Source: Nocardioides perillae
GTDB taxonomy: Bacteria; Actinomycetota; Actinomycetes; Propionibacteriales; Nocardioidaceae
Length of the DNA stretch: 64,000 nt
Direction of reading: 5' to 3'
Assembly (NCBI RefSeq): GCF_013409425.1
Contig: NZ_JACCAC010000001.1
Coordinates: forward strand, 682,001 to 746,000
Position numbers and translations under genes: made by a program. Shown here one piece after another: positions 1 to 7,223 of the stretch (within the stretch, counting starts at the first letter, position 1; each line of letters opens with the position of its first letter). Under the pieces are notes generated by a model. It was not told the origin of the DNA and did not search any database. It saw nothing but the letters and a program-made list of their open reading frames with translations.

Positions 1-920
1 TGCCGGGCCAGTTCCTCGACCTCGTCGTCGGTCAGCGAGAGCAACCGCGCGTCGGCGGGGTCGACGTCGACGAACTCCGTGGTGCGGCCGACCTCGGCGT
101 GCTCGGTGTAGACCATCTTGGTGGCCTTGGCGCCCACGCCGCGCTTGAGCACCGCCGGGCGGCCGGCCCGCAGCGCCGGCTTGTGGACGTAGAACTCGTC
201 GGGGTTGACCGCGCCCTGCACGACGCCCTCGCCGAGGCCGTACGCCGACGTCACGAAGACCGCGTCGTCGAAGCCCGACTCGGTGTCCACCGTGAACATG
301 ACACCCGAGGCACCGACGTCGGAGCGCACCATCCGCTGCACGCCGGCCGAGAGGGCGACGTCGGCGTGGGCGAAGCCGTGGTGCACGCGGTAGGCGATCG
401 CGCGGTCGTTGTAGAGGGAGGCGAAGACCTCGCGGATCGCGGTCATGACCGCGTCGATCCCGCGCACGTTCAGGAACGTCTCCTGCTGCCCGGCGAAGGA
501 GGCGTCGGGGAGGTCCTCGGCGGTGGCCGAGGAGCGCACCGCGAAGGACGGCTCCTGACCGTCCGGCACCTCGGTGCCCTCGACGAGCTGCTCGAAGGCG
601 CGGCGCACCTCGCGCTCGAGGTCCTCGGGGAAGGGCTGGGCGACCACTGCCTCGCGGATCTCGCGCCCCACCTCGGCCAGGCGGCGGGTGTCCTCCACGT
701 CGAGGTCGCCGAGCAGCTCGTCGATGCGCTCGGCCAGGCCGGTGTCTCCGATGAAGTGGCGGTAGGCGTCGGCGGTGGTGGCGAAGCCGTCGGGCACCCG
801 CACCCCGAGGTCGGCGAGCTGGGAGACCATCTCGCCGAGCGAGGCGTTCTTGCCGCCGACCTGGTCGAGGTCGGCCAGGCCGAGCTCGGAGAACCAGCGG
901 ACGAGGGGGGATGCGGTCAT
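1..920 (-). CDS. ppsA: Phosphoenolpyruvate synthase, N-terminal part (gene runs off the left edge)
   Basis: Makes PEP from pyruvate and ATP (with AMP and phosphate as products) for gluconeogenesis in the cytoplasm. Only about the first 306 residues are present, which is the ATP/pyruvate-binding domain; the phosphohistidine and PEP-binding domains lie outside the window. Visible family motifs are [10 protein letters not shown] near residue 22 and the [19 protein letters not shown] block at about residues 127-145. The ATG overlaps the stop of the upstream regulatory gene as ATGA, so the two are probably translationally coupled. Pyruvate phosphate dikinase shares this domain, but a PpsR-type partner and the lack of a PPDK-type N-terminal insertion favour PEP synthase. 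Confidence 0.93.
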   Translation of the reverse strand, partial: MTASPLVRWFSELGLADLDQVGGKNASLGEMVSQLADLGVRVPDGFATTADAYRHFIGDTGLAERIDELLGDLDVEDTRRLAEVGREIREAVVAQPFPEDLEREVRRAFEQLVEGTEVPDGQEPSFAVRSSATAEDLPDASFAGQQETFLNVRGIDAVMTAIREVFASLYNDRAIAYRVHHGFAHADVALSAGVQRMVRSDVGASGVMFTVDTESGFDDAVFVTSAYGLGEGVVQGAVNPDEFYVHKPALRAGRPAVLKRGVGAKATKMVYTEHAEVGRTTEFVDVDPADARLLSLTDDEVEELAR

Positions 921-1882
921 GGCCGTCCTTCCGTGGGGGTGGTGCCGGGAGTGCTGCGCTGGGTGCTGCGGGGGGTGCTGCGGGGGGTGCTGCGCGAGGT
1001 GGTGGCGGGGGTGTGCCGGGCGCGGGCCCGCGTCTTGAGGGTCTGCAGGATCAGCGCGGAGATCTCCTCGACCGACTTGGCGCTCGAGTCGATGACGGGG
1101 AGCCGGTGGGCGTCGAGGAGGGCCCGCGCGCGGCGCAGCTCCCAGCGGCACTGCTCGGGGGAGGCGTAGCGCGAGCCCGGGCGGCGCTCGTGGCGCACGC
1201 GGCTGAGCCGGTCGACGGTCGTCGTCAGCCCGAAGGCGCGGTCGAGGTGGTCGCGCAGCGGCTCGGGGAGGTCGTCGCGCTCGAGGTCCTCGTCGACCAG
1301 GGGGTAGTTGGCGACGAACAGCCCGTGTTGGAGTGCGAGGTACATCGACGTCGGCGTCTTGCCGCAGCGTGACGGCGCGAGGAGCACCACGTCGGCCTTC
1401 TCGAGCGCGCGCAGGCTCTGCCCGTCGTCGTGCTCGATGGTGAACTCCACCGCTGCCATGCGGTTGTTGTAGCGCTGCACGTCGCGCACGCCGTGCAGGC
1501 GGGCCGCCTGCCTGATGCCGGTGCGGCCGAGGATCGACTCCACGCGCGACATGTGCAGGTCGAAGAAGTCGATGATCGGCGCCCGCGTGCGTGCCAGCTC
1601 CTGGCGCACGGCGTCCTCGGCGGCGGTGGTGAAGACGAGCGGCACGGTGCCGGCGTCGACGACCTCGTCGAGCGTGGCGACGACCTCGCGGGCGTGCTCG
1701 ACGGTCGTGATGAAGGGGATCGTCGTGCGGTCGAAGACCAGGTCGGGGAACTGGATGAGCAGCGCGTTGCCCATCGTCTCCGCACTGATGCCGGTGCTGT
1801 CGGAGAGGAACCACACGGGCACCGCCTCCGGCCCACCTGCCTGCTCGACCACCACCTCGGCATCCTCTCGCTCGACCGCCAC
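917..1882 (-). CDS. ppsR: PEP synthase regulatory protein (kinase/pyrophosphorylase, DUF299 family)
   Basis: A bifunctional serine/threonine kinase and phosphorylase that switches PEP synthase off and on by ADP-dependent phosphorylation and phosphate-dependent dephosphorylation. It has 321 residues from a GTG start; GGGAGG lies 4 bases upstream and decides the start. The family signature [13 protein letters not shown] is at about residues 26-38, the block [18 protein letters not shown] at about 130-147, and the P-loop-like PSRCGKTPT at 170-178. It ends in a low-complexity Ser/Thr/Pro/Arg tail of about 30 residues encoded by a 12-base tandem repeat, which the family normally lacks. Its stop overlaps the ppsA start, matching the usual operon pairing of this family. 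Confidence 0.93.
   Translation of the reverse strand: MAVEREDAEVVVEQAGGPEAVPVWFLSDSTGISAETMGNALLIQFPDLVFDRTTIPFITTVEHAREVVATLDEVVDAGTVPLVFTTAAEDAVRQELARTRAPIIDFFDLHMSRVESILGRTGIRQAARLHGVRDVQRYNNRMAAVEFTIEHDDGQSLRALEKADVVLLAPSRCGKTPTSMYLALQHGLFVANYPLVDEDLERDDLPEPLRDHLDRAFGLTTTVDRLSRVRHERRPGSRYASPEQCRWELRRARALLDAHRLPVIDSSAKSVEEISALILQTLKTRARARHTPATTSRSTPRSTPRSTQRSTPGTTPTEGRP
949..996. repeat. 12-bp tandem repeat inside the 3' end of ppsR
   Basis: Three exact or near-exact units of GGGTGCTGCGGG at 961-996 follow a degenerate unit at 949-960. Read on the minus strand they encode the R-S-T-P repeats of the PpsR tail. Because the unit is a multiple of three bases, copy-number change would alter the tail length without shifting the frame. 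Confidence 0.85.
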
Positions 1883-2107
1883 CGTGCCTCCCGGTGCCCA
1901 CGGGGCGGGCGTCCGAGTCGGCCCCGCCGGTCCCCGCCCGCGGCCGCTCGCACCGTACGCCGTGGCCGCCCTACCCCAGCGGGTGGTGTTGCGCGGCCCC
2001 CGGATTGGAGCCCGGCCGGGCGGGGGTACTGCGTCGTCACCACGGGCTGGCGGCCGCAGGCAGCCGGCTCGACCCAGGCACCACGACCACCGACCACAGG
2101 AGGACCC

Positions 2108-3034
2108 ATGACCGAGGCCACCACACCGACCGGTCTCACCGGCGGCCCCGGCGGCACCGGCGGCACCGGCACCTCGGGCTACGCGACCGGCACGACCGGC
2201 TCCGGCTCCGGCGGCGGGACCGCCGAGAAGGCCCAGGAGGTCGCCGGCACCGCCAAGGAGCAGACCCAGGCCGTCGCCGGCACCGCGGCCAGCGAGGCCA
2301 AGGACGTCGCCGGCGAGGCGGCCCAGCAGGCGCGCGAGGTGGCCGGCGAGGCCAAGCAGCACGCCCGCGACCTGCTCGGGGAGGCCCGGGGCCACCTCGA
2401 GAGCCAGTCCTCGGAGCAGCTCGGTCGCCTGACCGACCTGCTGCGCGAGGCCGGCGACCAGCTGCAGTCGATGGCCCAGCAGGGTGACGGCGTCGCCGCC
2501 GACCTCGCCCGCCAGGTCGCCGACCGGGTCCAGGGACTCACCGGCCGCCTCGAGGGCCGCGAGCCCGCCGACCTGCTGCAGGAGGTGCGCGGCTACGCCC
2601 GTCGCAGCCCCGGCACGTTCCTGCTCGGCGCGCTCGCCGCCGGCGTCGTCGCCGGCCGCCTGGCGCGCGGCGCCAAGGACGCCGGTGTGATCGGCGGCTC
2701 GAGCACCTCGGGCACCTCCGGTCCCGCGGGCCTGGCCGGCAGCAGCGACCGCCTGCCGCAGACCACCGGTGACGCCGCCGCCGACCCCCTCGCGGGTCGC
2801 CCGGTGCCCACCGGCGTGCCGCAGGCCCACACCCTCGAGACCGCCCCGGGCAGCACGCCGGGCGTCCCCGGCGGCACCGGGATCGACCGCGGCGTCGACG
2901 GCGGCGTCGGCGGACCCGCGGTGCCGTCCCAGCGCACCGAGGACGACGCGCTCGACCTCGAGGCCTCCGGCACCGGTCTCGGATCCGACCCGACCGGGTA
3001 CGGCGCGCGGCCGGCGGGCGGTGGTCCGGCGTGA
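2108..3034 (+). CDS. LEA-like repetitive protein with one membrane segment, unknown function
   Basis: Not assigned to a named family. The 308-residue protein starts at an ATG with AGGAGGA just upstream. It opens with a Gly/Thr-rich stretch, then about 90 residues of Ala/Lys/Glu/Gln-rich repeats of the type AKEQTQAVAG and AKDVAGEAAQQ, which resemble the amphipathic 11-mers of late-embryogenesis-abundant proteins. A hydrophobic stretch near residues 175-190 (FLLGALAAGVVAG) could anchor it in the membrane, followed by a Pro/Gly-rich tail. Its stop overlaps the GTG of the next gene, so it is the first of a three-gene operon. A role at the membrane or in envelope stress is inferred only from composition and neighbours. 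Confidence 0.8.
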   Translation: MTEATTPTGLTGGPGGTGGTGTSGYATGTTGSGSGGGTAEKAQEVAGTAKEQTQAVAGTAASEAKDVAGEAAQQAREVAGEAKQHARDLLGEARGHLESQSSEQLGRLTDLLREAGDQLQSMAQQGDGVAADLARQVADRVQGLTGRLEGREPADLLQEVRGYARRSPGTFLLGALAAGVVAGRLARGAKDAGVIGGSSTSGTSGPAGLAGSSDRLPQTTGDAAADPLAGRPVPTGVPQAHTLETAPGSTPGVPGGTGIDRGVDGGVGGPAVPSQRTEDDALDLEASGTGLGSDPTGYGARPAGGGPA

Positions 3035-3543
3035 GCACACCCCAGGACCGCACCGCGGTCACGGACGCTCCCGGCGTGCCGGGTCAGACCCGGGCCGCCA
3101 ACCCCGGCGTCAGCGGCAGCACCGAGACCTTCGCCGGCGAGGACCACGCGCCGCGCGGCAGCGGTGACGGCCGCAGCCTCGGCGAGATCGTCAGCGACGT
3201 CACCGGCGACCTCAGCCGCCTCTTCCAGCAGGAGGTCGAGCTCGCCAAGACCGAGCTGAAGCAGGAGCTCACCAAGGCCGGCAAGGGCGCCGGGCTGCTC
3301 GGAGGTGCCGGCGTCGCCGGCCTCTACTTCCTCGGCTTCGCCTCGCTCGCCCTCGCCTACCTGCTGCACAACTGGCTGCCGCTCGAGGCGGGCGCCGGGA
3401 TCGTCGCGCTGCTGTGGGGCCTCGTGGCCGCCGCGCTGGCGCTGACCGGCAAGAAGGAAGTCCAGGAAGCCAACCCGCAGCTGCCCCAGACGCAGCGCAC
3501 GATCCAGGAGGACAAGGAATGGGTCAGAGCACAGAAGAGCTGA
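3031..3543 (+). CDS. Phage-holin-family (superfamily III, DUF1469-like) membrane protein
   Basis: The protein has 170 residues from a GTG start that overlaps the previous stop as GTGA. Residues 1-50 are polar. The conserved core is an amphipathic helix (residues about 51-85, LGEIVSDVTGDLSRLFQQEVELAKTEL), followed by two membrane segments (about 93-113 and 119-140) and a charged tail. This layout is that of the actinobacterial phage-holin/DUF1469 proteins, which are chromosomal housekeeping membrane proteins despite the name; no lysis genes are nearby. The downstream DUF3618 gene overlaps it by 25 bases, a pairing seen repeatedly in actinobacteria. Confidence 0.85.
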   Translation: MSTPQDRTAVTDAPGVPGQTRAANPGVSGSTETFAGEDHAPRGSGDGRSLGEIVSDVTGDLSRLFQQEVELAKTELKQELTKAGKGAGLLGGAGVAGLYFLGFASLALAYLLHNWLPLEAGAGIVALLWGLVAAALALTGKKEVQEANPQLPQTQRTIQEDKEWVRAQKS

Positions 3544-4154
3544 GCCGCGACATCGCGGGCACCCGCCGGGACCTGGCGTCGGACCTCGACGCGCTGCAGG
3601 ACCGCGTGAGCCCGCAGGCCATCGTGGAGCGTCGCAAGGCGGCCGCCAAGGGCCGCTGGGAGTCGACCAAGAACAAGGTCATGGGCAGCGCCTCGTCGGC
3701 CAAGCACTCCGCCGCCGACACCGCCTCCGGCACCGCCGGCTCGGTGCGCGACGGTGCCTCCGGCGCCGTCCACGGCGTGGCCGACACCGCCAGCGGTGCG
3801 GTCTCGACCGTGGAGGACAAGGTGGAGGGCAGCCCCCTGGCCGCCGGCCTGGTCGCCTTCGGCGCCGGGGTCGTGCTCGCCGGACTGCTGCCGTCCTCGC
3901 AGCGCGAGGCGCAGGCCGCCCGCCAGGTCGTCGAGACGGCCAAGGAGCAGGGTCAGCCGCTCGTCGAGGAGGCGAAGTCGGTGGCCCAGCAGGTCGGCCA
4001 GGACCTCCAGGGGTCCGCCACCGAGCACGCCCAGGACCTGCAGCAGTCGGCGACCGAGAGCGCCGAGCAGGTGAAGGGCTCCGCCCAAGAGTCGGCCTCC
4101 CGGGTCCAGGACGAGGGCACGAGCGCGGTCGACGAGGTCAAGAGCTCCAGCTGA
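3519..4154 (+). CDS. DUF3618 domain protein
   Basis: The protein has 211 residues. The N-terminus (MGQSTEELSRDIAGTRRDLASDLDALQDRVSP) is the DUF3618 signature, a short helical segment of unknown function found in actinobacterial envelope proteins. An Ala/Ser/Thr-rich repetitive region follows, then one hydrophobic segment near residues 107-125 (LAAGLVAFGAGVVLAGLLP) and a long Gln/Glu/Ser-rich, probably coiled-coil tail with repeats such as ATEHAQDLQQSATESAEQ. The start codon is chosen because AGGAGG lies 6 bases upstream and the family signature begins there. It is the last gene of the three-gene operon; a strong hairpin follows. Confidence 0.87.
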   Translation: MGQSTEELSRDIAGTRRDLASDLDALQDRVSPQAIVERRKAAAKGRWESTKNKVMGSASSAKHSAADTASGTAGSVRDGASGAVHGVADTASGAVSTVEDKVEGSPLAAGLVAFGAGVVLAGLLPSSQREAQAARQVVETAKEQGQPLVEEAKSVAQQVGQDLQGSATEHAQDLQQSATESAEQVKGSAQESASRVQDEGTSAVDEVKSSS

Positions 4155-4177
4155 CCGACCGCACGCGCCCTGCGGAA

Positions 4178-4221
4178 GGCGCCCCCACCCGGTGTGTCAG
4201 GGGAGTCCGGGTGGGGGCGCC
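4178..4221 (+). terminator. Hairpin terminator after the DUF3618 operon
   Basis: A perfect 15-bp stem (GGCGCCCCCACCCGG at 4178-4192 and its complement at 4207-4221) encloses a 14-base loop, 24 bases after the DUF3618 stop. There is no U tract, which is common in GC-rich actinobacteria. Confidence 0.8.
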
Positions 4222-4333
4222 GTCCTGCGTGCTGACGGCTCGCCGTCCGCCGGGCCGCTGCCCGTCGCACGCCGGCGGCCGGTCGGCCGCGTCGCCCGAC
4301 TCCCCTGACCTCACCCACGTCGGAGGAGACCAG

Positions 4334-4757
4334 ATGACCTCGCTCGCCCACCAGTCCACCGCCGAGCTCGGCGGGCGCCTCAGCGTGCTCGCCCGGCAGA
4401 AGGCCGACCACGTGCGCCTCGACCGGCTGCTGCACCGCCTCGAGCAGGCCGAGGGCCGCGAGGAGGACGAGGTGCTGCACCGGATCGCGCGGCTGGTCTT
4501 CCCGCACGCCTTCGCCGAGGAGTCGGTGCTCTGGCCGGTGCTGCGCCGCGAGCTGCCCGACGGCGAGGAGCTGACCCTGCAGGTGGAGCAGGAGCACCAG
4601 GAGGTCAACGAGCTCTGGACGCGCCTCGAGGACGCTGTCGACCTGCCGCACGCCCGAGGACCGCGCCGAGGGCAACACCTGGTCCGACCGCTTCGGCAAT
4701 CCGGAGAACCGGGTCGACAAGATCGGCGTGCTCGTGCGCAGCCGGCCCGTCGGCTGA
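4334..4757 (+). pseudogene. Broken hemerythrin (HHE) domain gene joined to an unrelated C-terminal fragment
   Basis: An ATG with GGAGGAGACCAG just upstream opens a typical actinobacterial hemerythrin-like protein for about 100 residues: the first HHE helix (RQKADHVRLDRLLHRLE), the second iron-site helix (FPHAFAEESVLWPVL) and EQEHQEVNELW. The rest of the expected four-helix fold is missing. The frame then runs without a stop into the antisense of the next gene (stop at 5650), which is not credible. From about 4632 a different frame reads TPEDRAEGNTWSDRFGNPEN and ends in VLVRSRPVG and a stop at 4757. That looks like the end of another protein, which I cannot identify. The simplest reading is an internal deletion that fused two genes out of frame. 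Confidence 0.6.
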
Positions 4758-4792
4758 GGCTCGTGCCGACGGCTCGCGCGGGTGGGGTGAGG

Positions 4793-5578
4793 TCAGCCGA
4801 CCGGCTCGGCGGGGTCGACCCCCGACTCGGCCGCGCCCTGGTCGCGCCGGTCCACGACCTCGCGCGCGACCAGCGCGAGCTTGACCTCGCGGGTGCTGGC
4901 CTGGCGCACGAGGTAGTCCCAGGCGCGGTCGTGCGTCAGGTCGTAGCGCTCCATCACGATGCCGATCGCCTGCCCGATGACCGAGCGGGTCTCGAGGGCG
5001 CGGGCGACGTCCTGCTGGTGGGCGAGGCGCTCGACCGAGCCGGCGGCCGCGGCGGCCACCGTCTCGAGGAGGCGGCGGCTGCCGGTCGACAGCGACACCT
5101 CCAGCGCGACGCCGACGAGCACGCCGCGCACGCGGCGTCCGTCCAGGAGCGGCACGCACACGAGGGCGCGCACCCCGTGCCGGGCGGCGAGGTCACCGAC
5201 CGCCGACCACTCGTCGAGGGCGCGGCGCAGGACGTGCGCGGTCTCCCGGGCCTCGGCCGCCGCGTGGGCGGGCCCGGCGGCCGCGGCCAGCTCGGCGGCC
5301 ACCAGGTCGCGGGCCACCGGGCCGGTGGCCGCCCGGCACTCCCACGGCCCGCCGAGGTCAACGACGAAGGCCACCTCGGAGACCTCGGGTGCGAGCAGCA
5401 CGGCTCCGCGGGCGAGGTGGGTGAGCGTGGCGTCGAGCGCGTCCGCGTCACGGACCGGGCCCAGGGCCGGGTGCAGGACGTCGAGCACGTCGGGGTCGGT
5501 GCCGAGCGGAGCGGCCGCGGGTGCGGGCGCGCCGGTCGAGCCCGGGGTGGTCGCCCCGGGAAGCACGTGGTCAGGCAC
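4793..5578 (-). CDS. GAF-ANTAR antitermination regulator
   Basis: A predicted cytoplasmic sensor that controls transcription termination by binding paired RNA hairpins. The 261-residue protein has an N-terminal GAF fold (about residues 30-175, including RALVCVPLLDGRRVRGVLVG) and a C-terminal ANTAR domain (about 190-245) with the family core SVIGQAIGIVMERYDLTHDR followed by AWDYLVRQAS. The GTG start is chosen because AGGAG lies 6 bases upstream; an upstream in-frame start is possible. The ligand of the GAF domain cannot be told from sequence. It lies alone between the broken hemerythrin gene and a small membrane-protein gene, so its target operon is not evident. Confidence 0.88.
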   Translation of the reverse strand: MPDHVLPGATTPGSTGAPAPAAAPLGTDPDVLDVLHPALGPVRDADALDATLTHLARGAVLLAPEVSEVAFVVDLGGPWECRAATGPVARDLVAAELAAAAGPAHAAAEARETAHVLRRALDEWSAVGDLAARHGVRALVCVPLLDGRRVRGVLVGVALEVSLSTGSRRLLETVAAAAAGSVERLAHQQDVARALETRSVIGQAIGIVMERYDLTHDRAWDYLVRQASTREVKLALVAREVVDRRDQGAAESGVDPAEPVG

Positions 5579-5746
5579 GGTCGCTCCTGGCCGGGCTACG
5601 GCGGTCACGACGGTCCGGGCGGTTGTCTGCACCCGTGGGGGACAACGTAGTCGAGGGCCCCAGGTCACGCGCGGGCGGGCTGTCCGTGGGCGCCTCGCGC
5701 GAGCACCCGCGGCCTGGCAGCCGGGCGAGCGCCTTCGCCCCGCGCC

Positions 5747-5998
5747 TCAGGGCCAGGCGGCGGGCGGGGCGGGGTCGACGGGCGGCTCGTCGAGCTCGAC
5801 GACGCGGACGGGACCGCCGGGGTCGAGGCGCTCGCCGGGGGACGCGGCCGTCGTGGGTGTCCCCACCCCGACGACGAGCACGAGCGCGGTGACGCCGGCG
5901 TAGCCGGCGAGGGCGCGCACCAGCCCGGTGACGGCCGCGACGCGCAGCCCGTCGCGCAGGGGCAGCGCCGCGATCCGCTCGCTGCGGGACCGCACCAC
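5747..5998 (-). CDS. Small predicted membrane protein, unknown function
   Basis: The 83-residue product is not recognised. The GTG start is supported by a consensus AGGAGG 7 bases upstream. The N-terminus is basic (VVRSRSERIAALPL), one hydrophobic segment spans about residues 30-47 (GYAGVTALVLVVGVG), and the rest is an acidic, Pro-rich tail (VELDEPPVDPAPPAAWP). This suggests a single-pass membrane or exported protein. It lies between the GAF-ANTAR gene and the LysR gene on the same strand, 111 bases after the LysR stop. It could be a spurious frame, but the ribosome-binding site and the hydrophobic segment favour a real gene. Confidence 0.5.
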   Translation of the reverse strand: MVRSRSERIAALPLRDGLRVAAVTGLVRALAGYAGVTALVLVVGVGTPTTAASPGERLDPGGPVRVVELDEPPVDPAPPAAWP

Positions 5999-6109
5999 GG
6001 CACACCTCCTCGCCCTCACGCGTCGTCCGGCTGCTGCCGGGGGCGCCCGGTGGCGCCGCACCACCTCAACGACGCAGCGCGGCGAAGGTCCCGCCGCGCC
6101 TCGGTCGAC

Positions 6110-7069
6110 TCAGCCAGCGCCGCCGCCTCCGGGTCCGACCCCGGGCCCCGCTCCCGCCTCGACGACGGCGCGGGCGAGGGCGGCGCGGACGGCTCGCACC
6201 GAGGGGCGGTCGGTCGTGGTGCGGCGCGCGGCGGTGAAGACCGATCGCTCGGGGTCGCCGGGCAGGTCGAGCAGCCGCACCCCCGGGTCGCCGCGGCCCA
6301 CCCACACGAGGTCGGGCAGCAGGGCGACGGCGTTGCCGGAGGCGACGAGCGCGACGTGGGCCTGCAGGTCGGCGGTCTCGAAGCGCACGTCGGGCTCGAA
6401 GCCGGCGCGCCGGCACATCTGCTCGGCGAAGTGGCGCGAGGCCGCGCCGTGGGGCTCCATCACCCACGGCGAGCGGGCTGCGTCGGGCAGCGACCCCACG
6501 GCGTCCCAGGCCGCGGCGCTCCCCGTGCCGCCGCCGGTGGGGGGCAGTGCGAGCCGGATCCGGTCGCCGGTGAGCGGCTCGCGGTCGAGGCCGGGGTGCC
6601 ACGGCGCGGCGTGGCCGGGGTACTGCTCGGCGACCACCAGGTCGAAGTCGCGGGCCGAGGTCTCGAGCAGCGCGGTCTCGGGCTCGCGCTGGGTGACCGT
6701 CACGCGCAGGCGCGGGTGGTCCTCGCCCAGCATCCGCAAGGTGGCGGGCAGCAGCGCGAGCGCGGCGGACTGGAAGACCGCGAGCCGCACCGGGCCGACC
6801 ACCTCCCGCTGGGCCGAGGCGAGGTCGCTCTCGGCCTGCTCGAGCCGTTCGAGCACCGCGACCGTGTGCTCGACCAGGATCTCCGCCTCGGGCGTCAGCT
6901 GCACCCGGCGACCGGCCTTGCGCAGCAGCTCCACCCCGGCCTCCCGCTCCAGCTGCGCGAGCTGCTGGGAGACCGCCGACGGGCTCTGGTGCAGGGCAGC
7001 GGCGACGTCGGCCAGCGTGCCGCGCAGGGCCAGCTCGCGCAGCAGCCGCAGCCGTCGTACGTCGAGCAC
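6110..7069 (-). CDS. LysR-family transcriptional regulator, probable regulator of putA
   Basis: The 319-residue protein has a winged helix-turn-helix at about residues 1-60 (LRLLRELALRGTLADVAAAL then SPSAVSQQLAQLEREAGVEL) and a periplasmic-binding-like effector domain at about 88-300. It is transcribed divergently from putA across about 150 bases, the classic arrangement for a LysR regulator and its target, so control of proline catabolism is inferred. The GTG start follows AGGAGG by 5 bases; an in-frame ATG 7 codons upstream is less likely. The C-terminus ends in a Gly/Pro-rich run. The inducer is unknown; proline or glutamate semialdehyde would fit the neighbour. Confidence 0.85.
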   Translation of the reverse strand: MLDVRRLRLLRELALRGTLADVAAALHQSPSAVSQQLAQLEREAGVELLRKAGRRVQLTPEAEILVEHTVAVLERLEQAESDLASAQREVVGPVRLAVFQSAALALLPATLRMLGEDHPRLRVTVTQREPETALLETSARDFDLVVAEQYPGHAAPWHPGLDREPLTGDRIRLALPPTGGGTGSAAAWDAVGSLPDAARSPWVMEPHGAASRHFAEQMCRRAGFEPDVRFETADLQAHVALVASGNAVALLPDLVWVGRGDPGVRLLDLPGDPERSVFTAARRTTTDRPSVRAVRAALARAVVEAGAGPGVGPGGGGAG

Positions 7070-7223
7070 GGAGGCCTCCTCGCCGCCCACGGGGGACCGG
7101 TCGATCGTGAAGCACAGGTGACGAGCACCCGTCAGAAGAGTTCACTTCACCTTACGCGTCGGTCGCCGCACACTGGGAGGACCCGGCGCGCCACCCGCGC
7201 GCCCGCCCGCCTGCGAGGACTCC

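Noticed and set aside
3031..3543. Prophage holin gene implying a lytic element
   Set aside because: No endolysin, portal or other phage genes nearby; the family is a common chromosomal actinobacterial membrane protein.
4211..5650. 479-residue hemerythrin-like protein
   Set aside because: Only the first 100 residues make sense; the rest is antisense to the GAF-ANTAR gene, which has a good start and complete domains.
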